Assembly (NCBI GenBank): GCA_963575745.1
Contig: CAUYUJ010000359.1
Coordinates: 244,370-308,369, forward strand
Length of the DNA stretch: 64,000 bases
Reading direction: 5' to 3'
DNA from: Prorocentrum cordatum
Taxonomy: Eukaryota > Sar > Dinophyceae > Prorocentrales > Prorocentraceae
The notes below the pieces were generated by a model. It was not told the origin of the DNA. It was given only the letters and a program-made list of their open reading frames with translations, and did no database searches. A program made the translations under genes and the position numbers. Numbering within the stretch: position 1 is the stretch's first letter; the number at the start of each line of letters is the position of its first letter. Shown here piece by piece: positions 44,961-55,735 of the stretch.

Positions 44961-45879
44961 CACGCGCCTGCGAGCTAGAAACATTTCTGACTTGAGATTT
45001 TAGCACGCATCTGGCCGCTTTTCTGGCGAATAGTTGGTTTCTGATGATTTTGAGTTCATATCGGGGGCAGAACGAACACGATCCGTGTTTGGGAACACGG
45101 TAGCGGTTGAATGTGTGTTTCAAGATGTTCAGTGTTTGGCAAATTTGCGTAATGTTTTGTTTCAGGTTGCGGTGTTGTTGTGAGGTTTCGGTTTTGTTGT
45201 GAGGTTTCGTTTTCGGTGTTCGGTCAGGTTACAAATTACGGTTTTGGTTCTGGTGTTGGTTCCAGCCAGCAGTTTGCCGGTTGTCGGATTGCGTCGTTTT
45301 CATAGTTGTATTGATATAATATATGTATACCTTTTCCTCTAAGTTTGTCATGTTCTTCTCGGAATCCGCTTCGGTTATGTTTTTTGTTGGTGCGCTTTTT
45401 TTACGCCAAGCCATCCCAGCGACCAGTTCAATATGAGTGTTCAGGGATCCCAGTTGATCAGTGGACAACATCGCTTGGAGTCGGTGTCAGGCGTTCTGCA
45501 AATGGTTCCTACTATTCGATTTGGTTCGCAAGCCCCTGGACTGATTTGTACTTTTTGGCGCCGCCAGGTGCGCGGCTTATTGCGTTTGTTGTCGGGACGT
45601 TTGAAGAACATTGTCGCGCGGCTATCGCCGATTATTTTCTGCGCTTAACGAACGAACGAACGAAGCAGCCATACGCAGAATGCGCGTGGGCAGGAAAAGT
45701 GGGCCGACACGCCAAATGCGTGCCAACGCTGACAGTTACACGCCAAACGCGTGCCTTAGGCGGCTGGGACGCGCCAAATTCGCGCCAGGAGGGCGGAGGA
45801 GGAAAGGAGGAGGAAGAAGATGATGATAAAATTCTTTTGCATTCGCTTTGCAATCGTGGGTTGAACCTGCCAGGGTACA
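44961..45879. other. No gene seen
   Basis: Short GAGGTTTCGGTTTTGTTGT tandem words near 45165-45225 and a CGAA tetranucleotide run near 45650. Nothing else. Confidence 0.4.
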
Positions 45880-47450
45880 CAAGGAACAAAGTAGTATTAC
45901 AGCCAATCTTCTTCGTTGTCGTGAGAGTGGCGGCCAAGAGCAAAGTTCGTAACGAATACAATCCATGCAGATTCGTTTGTGTGGCAATATATTTAGGCGG
46001 GGTCTGATTGGAAACAATATTTGATTTTAGTGGATAAACATTTTGCCCACTCGTGCCTTGGACGCGCCCAGGAGCCCGAACGTGAAAAGTCAATTCTCTC
46101 AATATGTCGTCAGCGCCTGATTTGCCTATCTTCCCAAACCGTATTAGTTTATGTTTCAACAATTGCGAACTACATTGTGGCACTCTGGTCCTGTCCAAGA
46201 TTGTTTTGTTGGAGATTCTTGAAATGCACGAATGGGGAGTGTTCATAATTTGGCGTAGGCACCGTATTTGAAATCTATATAATAGTATTCTCTCTTGTTT
46301 GTTCAGCCAGGCTGAGTTAAGGGAGTACATCACTTTGCTGGTAACGGGCGCTGCAAACGCTTCAAATTTTCATTGTACACTGATTGATGTATGTCCCCAT
46401 GCTCTCGTGCATCTTTGGAATTCTCCCCATGCGGCCCCCAATCGTCTGTTGAGTTCATGCTTGAGCCTCCCATCGTTATAGATATTTGCTTCAAAAGATT
46501 GTATTTGCCTTGTGGCCTGAATGATGTTGCCACGTGGACCTCGCAAGCGCACGCCGCAACCTTTTTGAAGCAAGTGAAGTTTATCCCGGTGCACTTCGAT
46601 GCCAATGTCTTCCCCTGCCTCCGCGATCGTGTCCAAGACTTGTTGCAGATGGTGTTCGTGTTGACCCACCAAAAGAGTATCATCGGCATATAAAAGAATC
46701 GACGTGTCGTCGCGTGTCTTCGTCAAATTTGCCCTCTGCATGTTTAATTAGGACGCTCCTAACCATTACAAACACAAAGGGATATAATCAATCCCAGACA
46801 ATTGGTTCCGTTCACTGGACCATTTCGAGCTTTCTGGGACGCAGAACTTTCGGTTTCCGCATACGTTGCCAATAAGACTAAGCATGTTATCGGGTATTCA
46901 AAATTTCCCCAGATCTTCCAAAAGAGCCAGAACATTGATGGAATCAAATGTTTTTTTCCAGTCCAAGACCAGTAGGCCGAGTTGGCCATGTCGCAGCGCA
47001 TGTGATGATTCAATTTGCCGGCGCACTGCGTGAAGAGCATCCGCCGTGCCCCGTTTTTTTTCTGAAACCGAATTGGGTTGTGGTGAGTCGTTGTTGTGCC
47101 CTTGCCCGCTGGAGTTTGCCAAGTAGCAAACTTGCAAGAATGTTCTACATAACGCATAGCAGACTGATTGAGCGTTAATTGTCGCACTGGCGAACTTGAT
47201 CCTTATTTTTGTTTTATTATAGACACGAGTGCGCGTCGCCTTTCCGACGGGACTTGTTTATTCTTCCAGCATTTTTTCATCATATGCATTCCATTGTACG
47301 GTTTGCGGGTCGGATGCCAAAGTTTCCCAAGATTCCGTTGGTATGTCATTTTTTCCATTAGATTCCCCACGTTTCAGCATTGAGATGACGATTCCAACCT
47401 CTGCATTGGTGAAGTCATAATTTGGGATGTGCAGCCCGCATCCACAGTCG
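45880..47450 (-). pseudogene. Second LINE-type reverse transcriptase remnant
   Basis: Read on the minus strand, successive frames give a LINE RT in order. The finger region is MLKRGESNGKNDIPTESW near 47360. Then come KKRGTADALHAVRRQIES near 47050, motif A LLVLDWKKTFDSI (Asp near 46963), a broken motif-B area near 46790, motif C LLYADDTLLVG (YADD near 46690) and a C-terminal WLNKQERILLYRFQIRCLRQ near 46310. At least two frameshifts and several stops separate the blocks. No endonuclease was seen. It is clearly a dead copy, and it is a different RT type from the LINE at the left edge, since motif C is YADD rather than FLDD. Confidence 0.85.
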
Positions 47451-47471
47451 TCGAATTGGTTCTAAGAATTG

Positions 47472-47550
47472 TTGACGTTTCGCGAATCCCCACCAGCCCA
47501 TCCAGAAACGATGCCCAGAGGAATTGCCTCGATCAGGGAAGTAGGCAGCA
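47472..47550 (+). repeat. Dispersed repeat, second copy
   Basis: CGCGAATCCCCACCAGCCCA, CCAGAAACGATG and TTGCCTCGATCAGGGA align with 20405-20485. Confidence 0.5.
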
Positions 47551-47559
47551 CGCAGAGGA

Positions 47560-47890
47560 AGCCATCATGAGACATCTTGGGATATCTTGAGCCATCTTGG
47601 AGGTCATCTTGGGCTCGCCCAGGCGCTCTGGGAGTAATCTTAATCAGTGCCCCCCACAAGAAGCCAATATGTGGCTAAAACCTCAGTGAAATCAATGATT
47701 TGGCATTCTCGCCGAGGCCTCTTGGAGCATCTTGGATGTCTCTGGGAGGTCTCTTGGGGCCTCTTGGAGGTTTCTTGGGAGCCTCGTGGGGGCATCCTGA
47801 GCGCCTCTTGGGGCTTCCTGGCCACCTCTTGGGGCACCCTTGGTAGCCTTGGGGGCCATCTTTGGGCTTGGGTGAGATCGATCACAGGAG
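47560..47890 (-). repeat. Degenerate CCAAGAGGCCC-type repeats
   Basis: CTTGGAGGT, CTTGGGGCC and CTTGGGAGCC words every 10-15 bases. No gene. Confidence 0.8.
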
Positions 47891-47934
47891 GGGGGGCTTA
47901 CGGATTACAGTCCCCCCCCATTGAGAGGCCAAAA

Positions 47935-48500
47935 TGCTTTGAATCATGTTTGTGTCCTCTGCCATTTTCACCTGTCCCCGAATTTATCCAGAAACTCCTG
48001 CACGCCGATGCCCTCAGGCAGGAGGGTCAATATCTCTCGTGTCACGGATGGGCTGAAATGGAAATGGTGTGAGGTATTCGGGTCAAGAGTGATGTGAAGG
48101 TGGAGGGATAGTAGGGATGTCGCGCTGGTTGGTGGCCACGCGGGCCAAGAAACGGCGCAGCCGTTTTTCTCCGGTTCGCGTGTGTACAATTTGTCCTCGT
48201 GACTCGCACTTTGAGCTAAAATTTACGGACGACGCCGTATCTGGAGCGAGAGGGGCGTTGCCACCCTTACCGCCGCCAGAAGGGCGAGCCCACCACATAC
48301 TCTCAGAATTGTGCGCTGCTGTCCAGGCCGCGTGGCCGATAGAACATGGATTGTAAAGCGTTTCTGCTACCTACCAAACCGACCGCACCGTGCCGCACAA
48401 TCACGCGCGACAGGCACGAAATTATCACGAAGCTTCTCTTGTTGATGGTGCCTTGTCCCACGTTCCTCCTCTTCGGCACTCCTGGTCGGGATGGCTCGCT
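47935..48500 (-). repeat. Putative 3' LTR of a Ty1/copia element
   Basis: Aligns in the same orientation with 52641-53195 through many blocks: GAATCATGTT, TCGTGTCACGGATGG, GGCGCAGCCGTT, AAATTTACGGACG, ACTCTCAGAATT, CGCGCGACAGGCACGAAATT and CTTGTTGAT. The pair brackets the copia coding region. Ends are approximate, and no target-site duplication was established. Confidence 0.65.
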
Positions 48501-48940
48501 GGGACAGGGAATCGGCGTCACCTGGCAATCGCACAACGACTAAAAACATGCAGCGCCAGTGCCAAGACAACAAAATTACGCAATAGCCCCAGGCTCGGGC
48601 ACGAACGCGTTCTTTGGTGGGGCGCCTATTCGGGCCCAACATCGATAGAAAAATATGATATCCATGCTATCGTCGGCGCGCGGCAGGCGTCGGCCGATAG
48701 ATGCAAAGTCAAAGCCTGACCATGGAAGGCGACAAATCCGAGCACCGTCTTGCATCCGAGGAGTGTTCAATAGAAGCTCACCAAACTAAAGCCAGACCTA
48801 CCACGCGCACACAACATGCACACAGACATGCAACGTCGAGCACGCATGCCGTGGCAATCCAAACGGTCGCGACTTGAAAATGGCGACATCTACCCGGCCG
48901 GCGGCCAGAGAGAGTCGACGCGCGGTGACTACGATGACGA

Positions 48941-51690
48941 TCAGTCCGCCAACATTTGCTGCAAATTGAGGTGGGCCCGGATGCGGGCCAGCGCAGGCGC
49001 CGCGAAGACCTTCGTGAGGCCGTCGGCGCGTTGGTTCTCGCTGGCCACCTTCAAGAGGTCCAGCATGCCCATCTCCAGCCTCGACCTCAGTGCCGCCGCC
49101 TGGTTAGCCAGGGCACGAGTGCGCCAGCTCCCCTGACCGTGCGCCAGGAAGAGCAATGCTGCGTTGTCACCCCGCAGCGTCGGCACTGACAGCCGCGCGC
49201 CCATGGAGCACAGCGTCGCCTCCGCGCCCTTTTGAACATCAGGAGGCCAACATTAAGCGCTGTGACCTCCGCTTCGGCCGTGCTGCGGGCGGCCTGGGGC
49301 TGTCTCTGGCTACGCCAGTCCACCAGGACGTCTCCAAAGAATACCGCCACCCCAGACTGCGAAGTGTCGGTCTCGAAGCTGGCGTCCGCGTACACGTCCA
49401 ACTTCAGCTCGATCGGACCTCCGGCGCGGTGGGCGCCAGGGCTGCCTGAACACGGGCGCAAGACGAGGCCGAAGCGGCGCGTCCCCAGCACGTAGCGCAG
49501 GATGCGCTTGCCCAGCTTCAATGCCAAAGGGGGGCACGGCAGGCGTCCGAGCTGAGACGCGACACAGCAAAAGCAATGTCGGGTCGGTTGCGGGTCGACA
49601 GCAGCCTGCCGCCTTGAAGTCCCCATTTAGCTAGCATGTCGTCAATGGTACTAGCCCTCGTGCACAGCGAAGTGGTCCGAACGCGCCTCCACCCCTAAGC
49701 TCAAGTAAGTGCGCTTCCAGGGGGCGTCGAAGCCGATGCGTACCTGCGAGCTGCAAGCCCAAAACGTGTTCAGCTTCGCCTCCACCGCGTCGATCACACT
49801 GTCAGGGCCGATCACCAGGAAGTCGTCCACGTACACCACCACCAGGCCGAGCAGCTACTTGTCCGCCTCGAGCTTCGGTTCCACCGCCGGCGTGACCATC
49901 CAGACCGAGGCGTCGCAATGGCGCTGGACCAGCTTGCACTCCCGTCCTCCGACCTGCACGCGCATGCCGCGCATGTCAGAATCTCGCTGCAGGCCCCACT
50001 CCCGCGGCGCCACCCTGAGGCCATGGATGCCCTTCTTGGCGATCCACAGCTCGTCTGCCGCTACCAGCCCGTAGTAGACCATGAGAGCGGGCGCCCACAC
50101 CACCACGCGGCCGCTCTCTTTCGGCAGCGAGGCGTGCTGACGTCCAACGCCAGCAGCTTCCAACGGCATTCCGCCGCAATTAATTGCTAACGCCATGCGC
50201 ACGGACGATATCTCCACATTTTGTGCGAAAACCTGGTCATCAGGGGAGCGGGGCTGCCAATTCCCACACTACCCTTCTTGTCTTCTTACGCCTCCTCCTC
50301 CTCTGCGGGTCCCGCCGGCTTCGGAGGTTTCATCCTTGCGACAATTTTCATGGGCAAGATCTCGCTCTGCTTCACAGTCCCGCGCTCTTGCGGCGGCAGC
50401 GTCTCGAACACCGCCTTCTGATTGAAAGACGCGAGTTCGTTCGCCAGCGATATGAACCTTTCGTCCCTTTCGGCGCCCGTGGCTCGCCGCAGCTCCTGCC
50501 CAGACACCGGCTGCATCCCTGAGTCCTTCAACACCTCGTGGAACTCGGGCAGCTCGTCGTCGAAGTCGCTCTCATCCAGATGCGACGTCCGCTCCAACGG
50601 GGTGCTTCTCTCGACCCTCGTTGCTGCCGGGGGCCCTCTGGGAGCGCCAGGCACGCCGGCTCCTTCTGCAGGCTCCTCCTGAAGCCGATGATGCTGCTGC
50701 GCTCGCGCAGGCTGCCTGCCACGCAGTCGCATGCCGACGTCGTTCTGGCCGAGGCCGTTGTCCTCAGCGGCTGCCGGGGCCGCTCCGGCACCGTGCTCCT
50801 CCTAGCCCTTGCACGGCTGCGCCGCGGCAGGGCTGGGCAACTCAGCAGAGCAGGCAGGCCCTCCTGGCGCCGGCGTTCCCCGAAGCCTCGGCGGAGGCGG
50901 GTGCGGGACGAACGAACTTGACGTCTCGAATTCCCACTTCGTCACCCCGTGCTTCGTGACCCGGTAGCCCACGAGCGCCGCCGAGCTGACGAAGTCCGCG
51001 ATGCCGAGGTAGGTGCGGCCCTCGGCGAGAAGGCGAAGGATGTCTTCTGCTTGATTTTGCAAGTCACCGCCGCGCCGAAGGGTGGGCAGCTCGTTGGTCT
51101 GCCCTGCGCTTCCTTCCGCTGCAGTGCCGAGAAATGCTGAACGGCAGTTGGCCACAGCTGCTCGCGATCGGCAAGCGGAAGCGCCGCGCCCGCTGCTTCA
51201 CTACCCCGATCTTTCGCTCGGCACGGGGATTGTTGTCATCCGGCTCGTACCCTGGGGTCGACGTCACCACGATCCCCTGGCCAGCGAGCCCTGCGCGGAC
51301 CTGTGGGCTGCAGAGCTCCCGAATTCCGTCCGCATGCATTCTGAACACTGCTTTCCATTGGAATTCCAAGCCGATCTTGGCGATGATCAGCTTCAGCGCC
51401 TTCATCACTTCGGCCGCCGACTTGGACAGCAACGGCCATGAAGTACCACAGGCGTCTGCCCGCCTCCTTGTCGCCAGGCAACGACCAAGATCTCGTCGCC
51501 CTGCTCTTCGAAGCCGCTTGGGGAGGCAACTTTCGCCGTCGCCTCGAGCTACCACGTCGGCTGGGCGGACCCATTCGGGCGCCGCCGCCTGGGCAGCAGC
51601 AGCAGCCGGACCAGCCGCAGCAGCACTTCCGCATGATGCAGATGATAGGCCCCAGGACGGCGACGGCGGCAAGCTCAAGGAGGATTCGTA
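48941..51690 (-). pseudogene. Ty1/copia pol: integrase, reverse transcriptase, RNase H (decayed)
   Basis: On the minus strand the integrase carries HADGIREL (Asp near 51330) and NNPRAERKIG (Glu near 51219), spaced as in a D-D35-E core. A linker and the RT start follow (LPMKIVARMKPP near 50330). The RT runs through VYYGLVAADELWIAKKGIHG to VVYVDDFLVIG (YVDD at 49833-49822). RNase H gives VYADASFE (near 49392), STAEAEVTALN, RGDNAALL and NQRADGLTK (near 49024), ending at 48941. The family copies its RNA and integrates the product. An in-frame TAG at about 49857, another after HEG near 49652 and several frame changes make this a pseudogene. The coding order stops short of gag and protease. Confidence 0.88.
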
Positions 51691-51703
51691 AGGACCGTTT
51701 GTT

Positions 51704-52579
51704 GTGCACGAGGCGCCGCCAACACGGTCGGTTCAAACGTTTCTCAGATTGGCCGTCGGGGACAGGCGCGGGGTCCATCTGAGCGAAGACGACGTCGTGT
51801 ACGTGCACTCGCCCACGCCCGTCGAGCCCCTCTTCTTTCTCGCCGTGTACATGCACGAGTTGGGGTTGGATCTCCTCTGGGGATCTCAGCGCGCAGCGGT
51901 GGTGATGCCGCATGGCGGGGCTATGGAACTGGAGCTCGAGAACGACATGGCGTACATCAGCGAGCAAAACGAGAAGTTTTCCATGTGCGTCGACTACTTC
52001 GCCTTCAACGCGGCGCGGCTCGTTTCCAGGCAGGCAGGAGCTCTTGCGGCGGTGATCCAGCTCAGCCTTGCAGGACACAAGGCTGGCGGACACCACAATC
52101 TCCGCCCAGATTGCGCGGAGTGCAGGCTTGCAGCAGGCAAGGTTCGCCGTTGTTTGGATGATGGTTCGAGGCCTGGCGGCCAGCCTGCAAGGTGGCCATC
52201 CGTTCTCCAGGAGGATAGGCGTCATCAGCCCCGTTTCTTCTTGTTGCGCGCGTACTGCGTGTTCACCGTCACGGAGCAGGAGCAGGCGGCCGAAAACGAG
52301 CGTTTTGCGAGTGATGGGCTGAAGGTGGAGGTCAAGGGCGAACTGGTGCAGGTCAAGACGGACGTCGCGGATGGGCCCGGCGCGGATGACCAGGCCATAA
52401 TGACTTCACGCTGCCTGCCGCTGCGCCATAATATAGTCGCGCTCGGCGAGGCAACCGTGGCGCATTGGATGGCCTTGATACGGAGTCATGCAATGGGTGA
52501 ATACTTCGGAGTCGCAGTTCAGGACCGTAGCCGACGACGAAGTCCCCTCAGGCGCGGCACCGCGCGCGCGTCAGCATAG
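51704..52579 (+). pseudogene. Copia pol 5' segment (pre-integrase zinc finger), inverted
   Basis: A 291-residue plus-strand frame with GC-rich third positions. It contains LELENDMAYISEQNEKF and GHHNLRPDCAECRLAAGKVR, resembling the H-C-C pre-integrase finger of dinoflagellate-type copia proteins. It then has PRFFLLRAYCVFTVTEQEQ, resembling the start of the integrase core. A small frameshift near 52150 is likely. This region belongs just upstream of the integrase at 51690, but it points the opposite way. The ATG at 51704 is only the first in the open frame. Domain assignment is from remembered family patterns and less certain than the RT. Confidence 0.55.
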
Positions 52580-52640
52580 CTAACGGGCCGAGAGCGGCGA
52601 CGTAGAACCACTGACGCCGTGGTAGCCGGTTGGGTTCAGA

Positions 52641-53195
52641 ATTGTGTGAATCATGTTCGTATCTTGTGCCATTTTCATTTGGTCCCGAATCTATCTTCGT
52701 GTCACGGATGGTCAGAAGGGGAAATGCGGGAGGTATGTTTTTCAAAAAAGAATGAGACGTTGCGTTCGTGGTCATGCGGACCAAGAAGCGGCGCAGCCGT
52801 TCTTCTCCAATTCGTATGTGTATAATTTTCCTTCGTGATTCGCATCTTGAACTGAAATTTACGGACGCCGCAAAGCGGGACGGGCGCCACCCTTACTGCC
52901 GCCAGAAAGGCGAACCTACTATTATATACTCTCAGAATTTTGCGCTGCTGTCCTGGCTACGTAAAGCCTTTCAGCTACCTCCCAAGGGAGGACGGGGTTC
53001 GTTACGTTTCGGCTTATTATTTTTCAAATTCGATGTTACAAAATAACTGTCGAGTGCTTATTTTGTCTAGGAGACGACCACATGATGCTGAGCAAGCACG
53101 CGCGACAGGCACGAAATTGCCATGAACATTTTCTTGTTGATTGTGGCTTGCACCGCCGACGCCGTTTTGGACACTCGAACGACTCGCGCCCCCCC
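52641..53195 (-). repeat. Putative 5' LTR of the Ty1/copia element
   Basis: Direct-repeat partner of 47935-48500. It has about 100 bp of T-rich sequence near 53000-53080 that the other copy lacks, and lacks a 45-bp segment of that copy. The substitutions seen imply an old insertion. Confidence 0.65.
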
Positions 53196-54486
53196 CGTCC
53201 AGGTGCAACGGGGAGGGGGGAGACCTTCGGAAGAAAAATGGGTGGAAGAAAAAAATCAAGTCACCCATGCCCAATGTTCCATGATCTCTGTTTTTTTTCG
53301 TTATTCGCAAGTTCGTTCCTCAGATTGCGGAATTGTGTTTGCGTGCGGTTTTAGCCAACACATTTTTCCTAATGAGGCTCAGGTTCCCGCGACAATTTCG
53401 TTATTAACATAATTTTGTTTATTATGCTTGACAGAACGTGGCGTTTCTTTGAGCTAGAGCTTCTAGATTTATTATTTCTCAATCGTGCCATGATTCCTTC
53501 TGTGATCCAGAATGCGTGGCGTAACCCATGGCTGCTGCCATGAATGTTCCCGGAATGGTTGTTCTGTTCTTAGAATGTCTATTTTTTATTTACTTTATTA
53601 TAATGATTTTCCACATCATATGCATCCATGAATGTGTTCACACATTTTCCGTTATTCACAGCTTCTTCAGATCGTGATTGCGACGTTGCGTTATAATACC
53701 GCGTGTTCGAAGGCAGTAAGAAGAAATAAGAAATATTGATGGTTCCGTACATGTCCGATTCTATCCAGGCGGCGAGGTCGATGAACGACAACTGCTACTC
53801 CAAACTCAGGAAATTATTGTTCTGCCCGGCGGTACCTTTAAACATGCATTTGCAATTATCATGCCAAAAGTCGAAGACACACTAAATGCGTGCTGGCCCG
53901 GGGTGGAAGAAACGAACCCATTATTGTTTGGGTTTCCCACGATTGCCGTTGAGTTTCCAGCTCTTGTGTTCACGCAGGTCTGGCATGCACATTAGCATCT
54001 TAAGTATAGATTCGAAGCTATACAGAATACGTTTGGTGTGATTTCATAGGCGCGCGCTACTAAAATACCAATTCCAACCAAAAATAATAATTTTTGTTTG
54101 ATCCCGATAAGACGACATGATAGGTACCCGCTCTGCTCGCATATGATTGCTTTCATTTTCCAAATCGTCTGCAAAAGCAATGTTTTGTCCATGCGTTTTT
54201 GGGGTATGGCCGCTTAGTCACTTTGCAGAAACATGTTTCTGTTTGTTTCTGGCCTATACGCATACCAAATGAAAATTTAAATTTAATTGTGGTATCTGTG
54301 TATGTATATATAGAATGAAAGCATGGAAACATGAGTTTGATAGAGAAAACATGTCGACACTATAGATACACCATTGAGATTATGCCAATAACCGAACCGA
54401 GTAATTCAACATTATTGTAAATTAACAAACAAGCCCACCTAAATAAAATATGATCACAAACAGTTGCTCCCAAACATTCTCCGAAT
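53196..54486. other. AT-rich intergenic DNA
   Basis: No gene supported. Confidence 0.45.
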
Positions 54487-54494
54487 ACATATAT

Positions 54495-54527
<33 letters not shown>

Positions 54528-54565
54528 GTCTATATAATATAATATATATATATATATATAATGTG

Positions 54566-54606
<41 letters not shown>

Positions 54607-54715
54607 TCTATATATGTATATGTATATATATATGTGTATATATATGTGTGTATGCATGTACGTCTGTATGTGCGTGTGTGTAAGTATGTGTGCGTGTATG
54701 TGCGTGTATTTGTCG
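54487..54715. repeat. TA, CT and TG microsatellite cluster
   Basis: (TA)n at 54487-54562, (TC)n at 54570-54608, then TATATG/TGTG/TGCG units. Confidence 0.95.
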
Positions 54716-55735
54716 AAACCATTGATTTGATTTTGGTTGTTTCTCGGGCGAGGGTGCCCGTCTTTTTGCTTGATCTGAAAAAAGCGTCCAGGAGATTCCG
54801 AGTTGGCTTTAGAATGGCCACAAGAAGCCTCCAGAGGGATATCAAGATAGAGGCGGAGAATTAACGAAATGACCAAACATATGCGACATATTCTTTCGGA
54901 TGCGATCCATCATACAATTTCGCCCTTTCCTTCTTTGCTCCCGCACTTCCCTGATTACCTCTCAACTCGCCTTGACATCGTTCTGGATGGGCTGGTCGGG
55001 CTATTTTTTGGGAACAGGCTTGCAAACGCGGGCAGAAAGACATTCGAACAGTAGTCGGCTTTCGATAAAGCAGGAAGAAACAAAAAAACAAACAAAACGA
55101 GCGAACGGGCAATCACTAAGAAAGAAAATCAAAGCCGATATTCCCCAACCGGGTGGCGTTAGACATCCCGGTGACGACCAATACATAAACGCAGCGAAAA
55201 TAACGTAGCAATGCAACCTCAACACACGCAAAAATGGATCGCTCGGTGTAATCAGAAGCGACCTATTAGAGCGACAAACACACCCGGACGACATCTGTGC
55301 CACAAGCGACGCAAAATGCCAAATCATCGTGTCGGCACAAAAAAGAACAAAAACATCCTCATCACCGATACAATTGCGAATTTCGATAAAATTTGTATTA
55401 ATCGGCTGGTACGGATACGCGAATCGAACACCACTTCCGTCCCCCATGAGGGCTTGCGGTCGATAGATTCCATTCTTTTCTGTCGGTTCGCAAGACGAAT
55501 GTAATAGTAAATTCGAAATGAAATATAAATAAAAAACCGCGAAACAAAAAGACGAATACACATCCCGAACATAGAAAAATGAGATCCGCACGTACGGAAA
55601 TCCCACCAGCCCTTTAGGGCGTAGGTGGTCTAGGGAGTTTCCTCTGCCAACCCCCCTTCTTTCCCTTCGGGGAGGGGTTTACCCCTCCCCTTACCCCTCC
55701 CCACTGACCTGGACGAGGCGTCTCGCGAGGTGTCA
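54716..55735. other. AT-rich intergenic DNA with a dispersed-repeat scrap
   Basis: 54935-55010 loosely matches, in reverse, the repeat at 20405-20485 (CTTCCCTGATTACC, CATCGTTCTGGATGGGCTGG). C-rich runs lie at 55655-55705. No gene. Confidence 0.4.

Noticed and set aside
51236-52225. Minus-strand 329-residue ORF opposite the inverted copia segment
   Set aside because: Only its distal part overlaps real integrase sequence. Over 51.7-52.2 kb the plus strand has the coding-like codon pattern and recognisable copia blocks.
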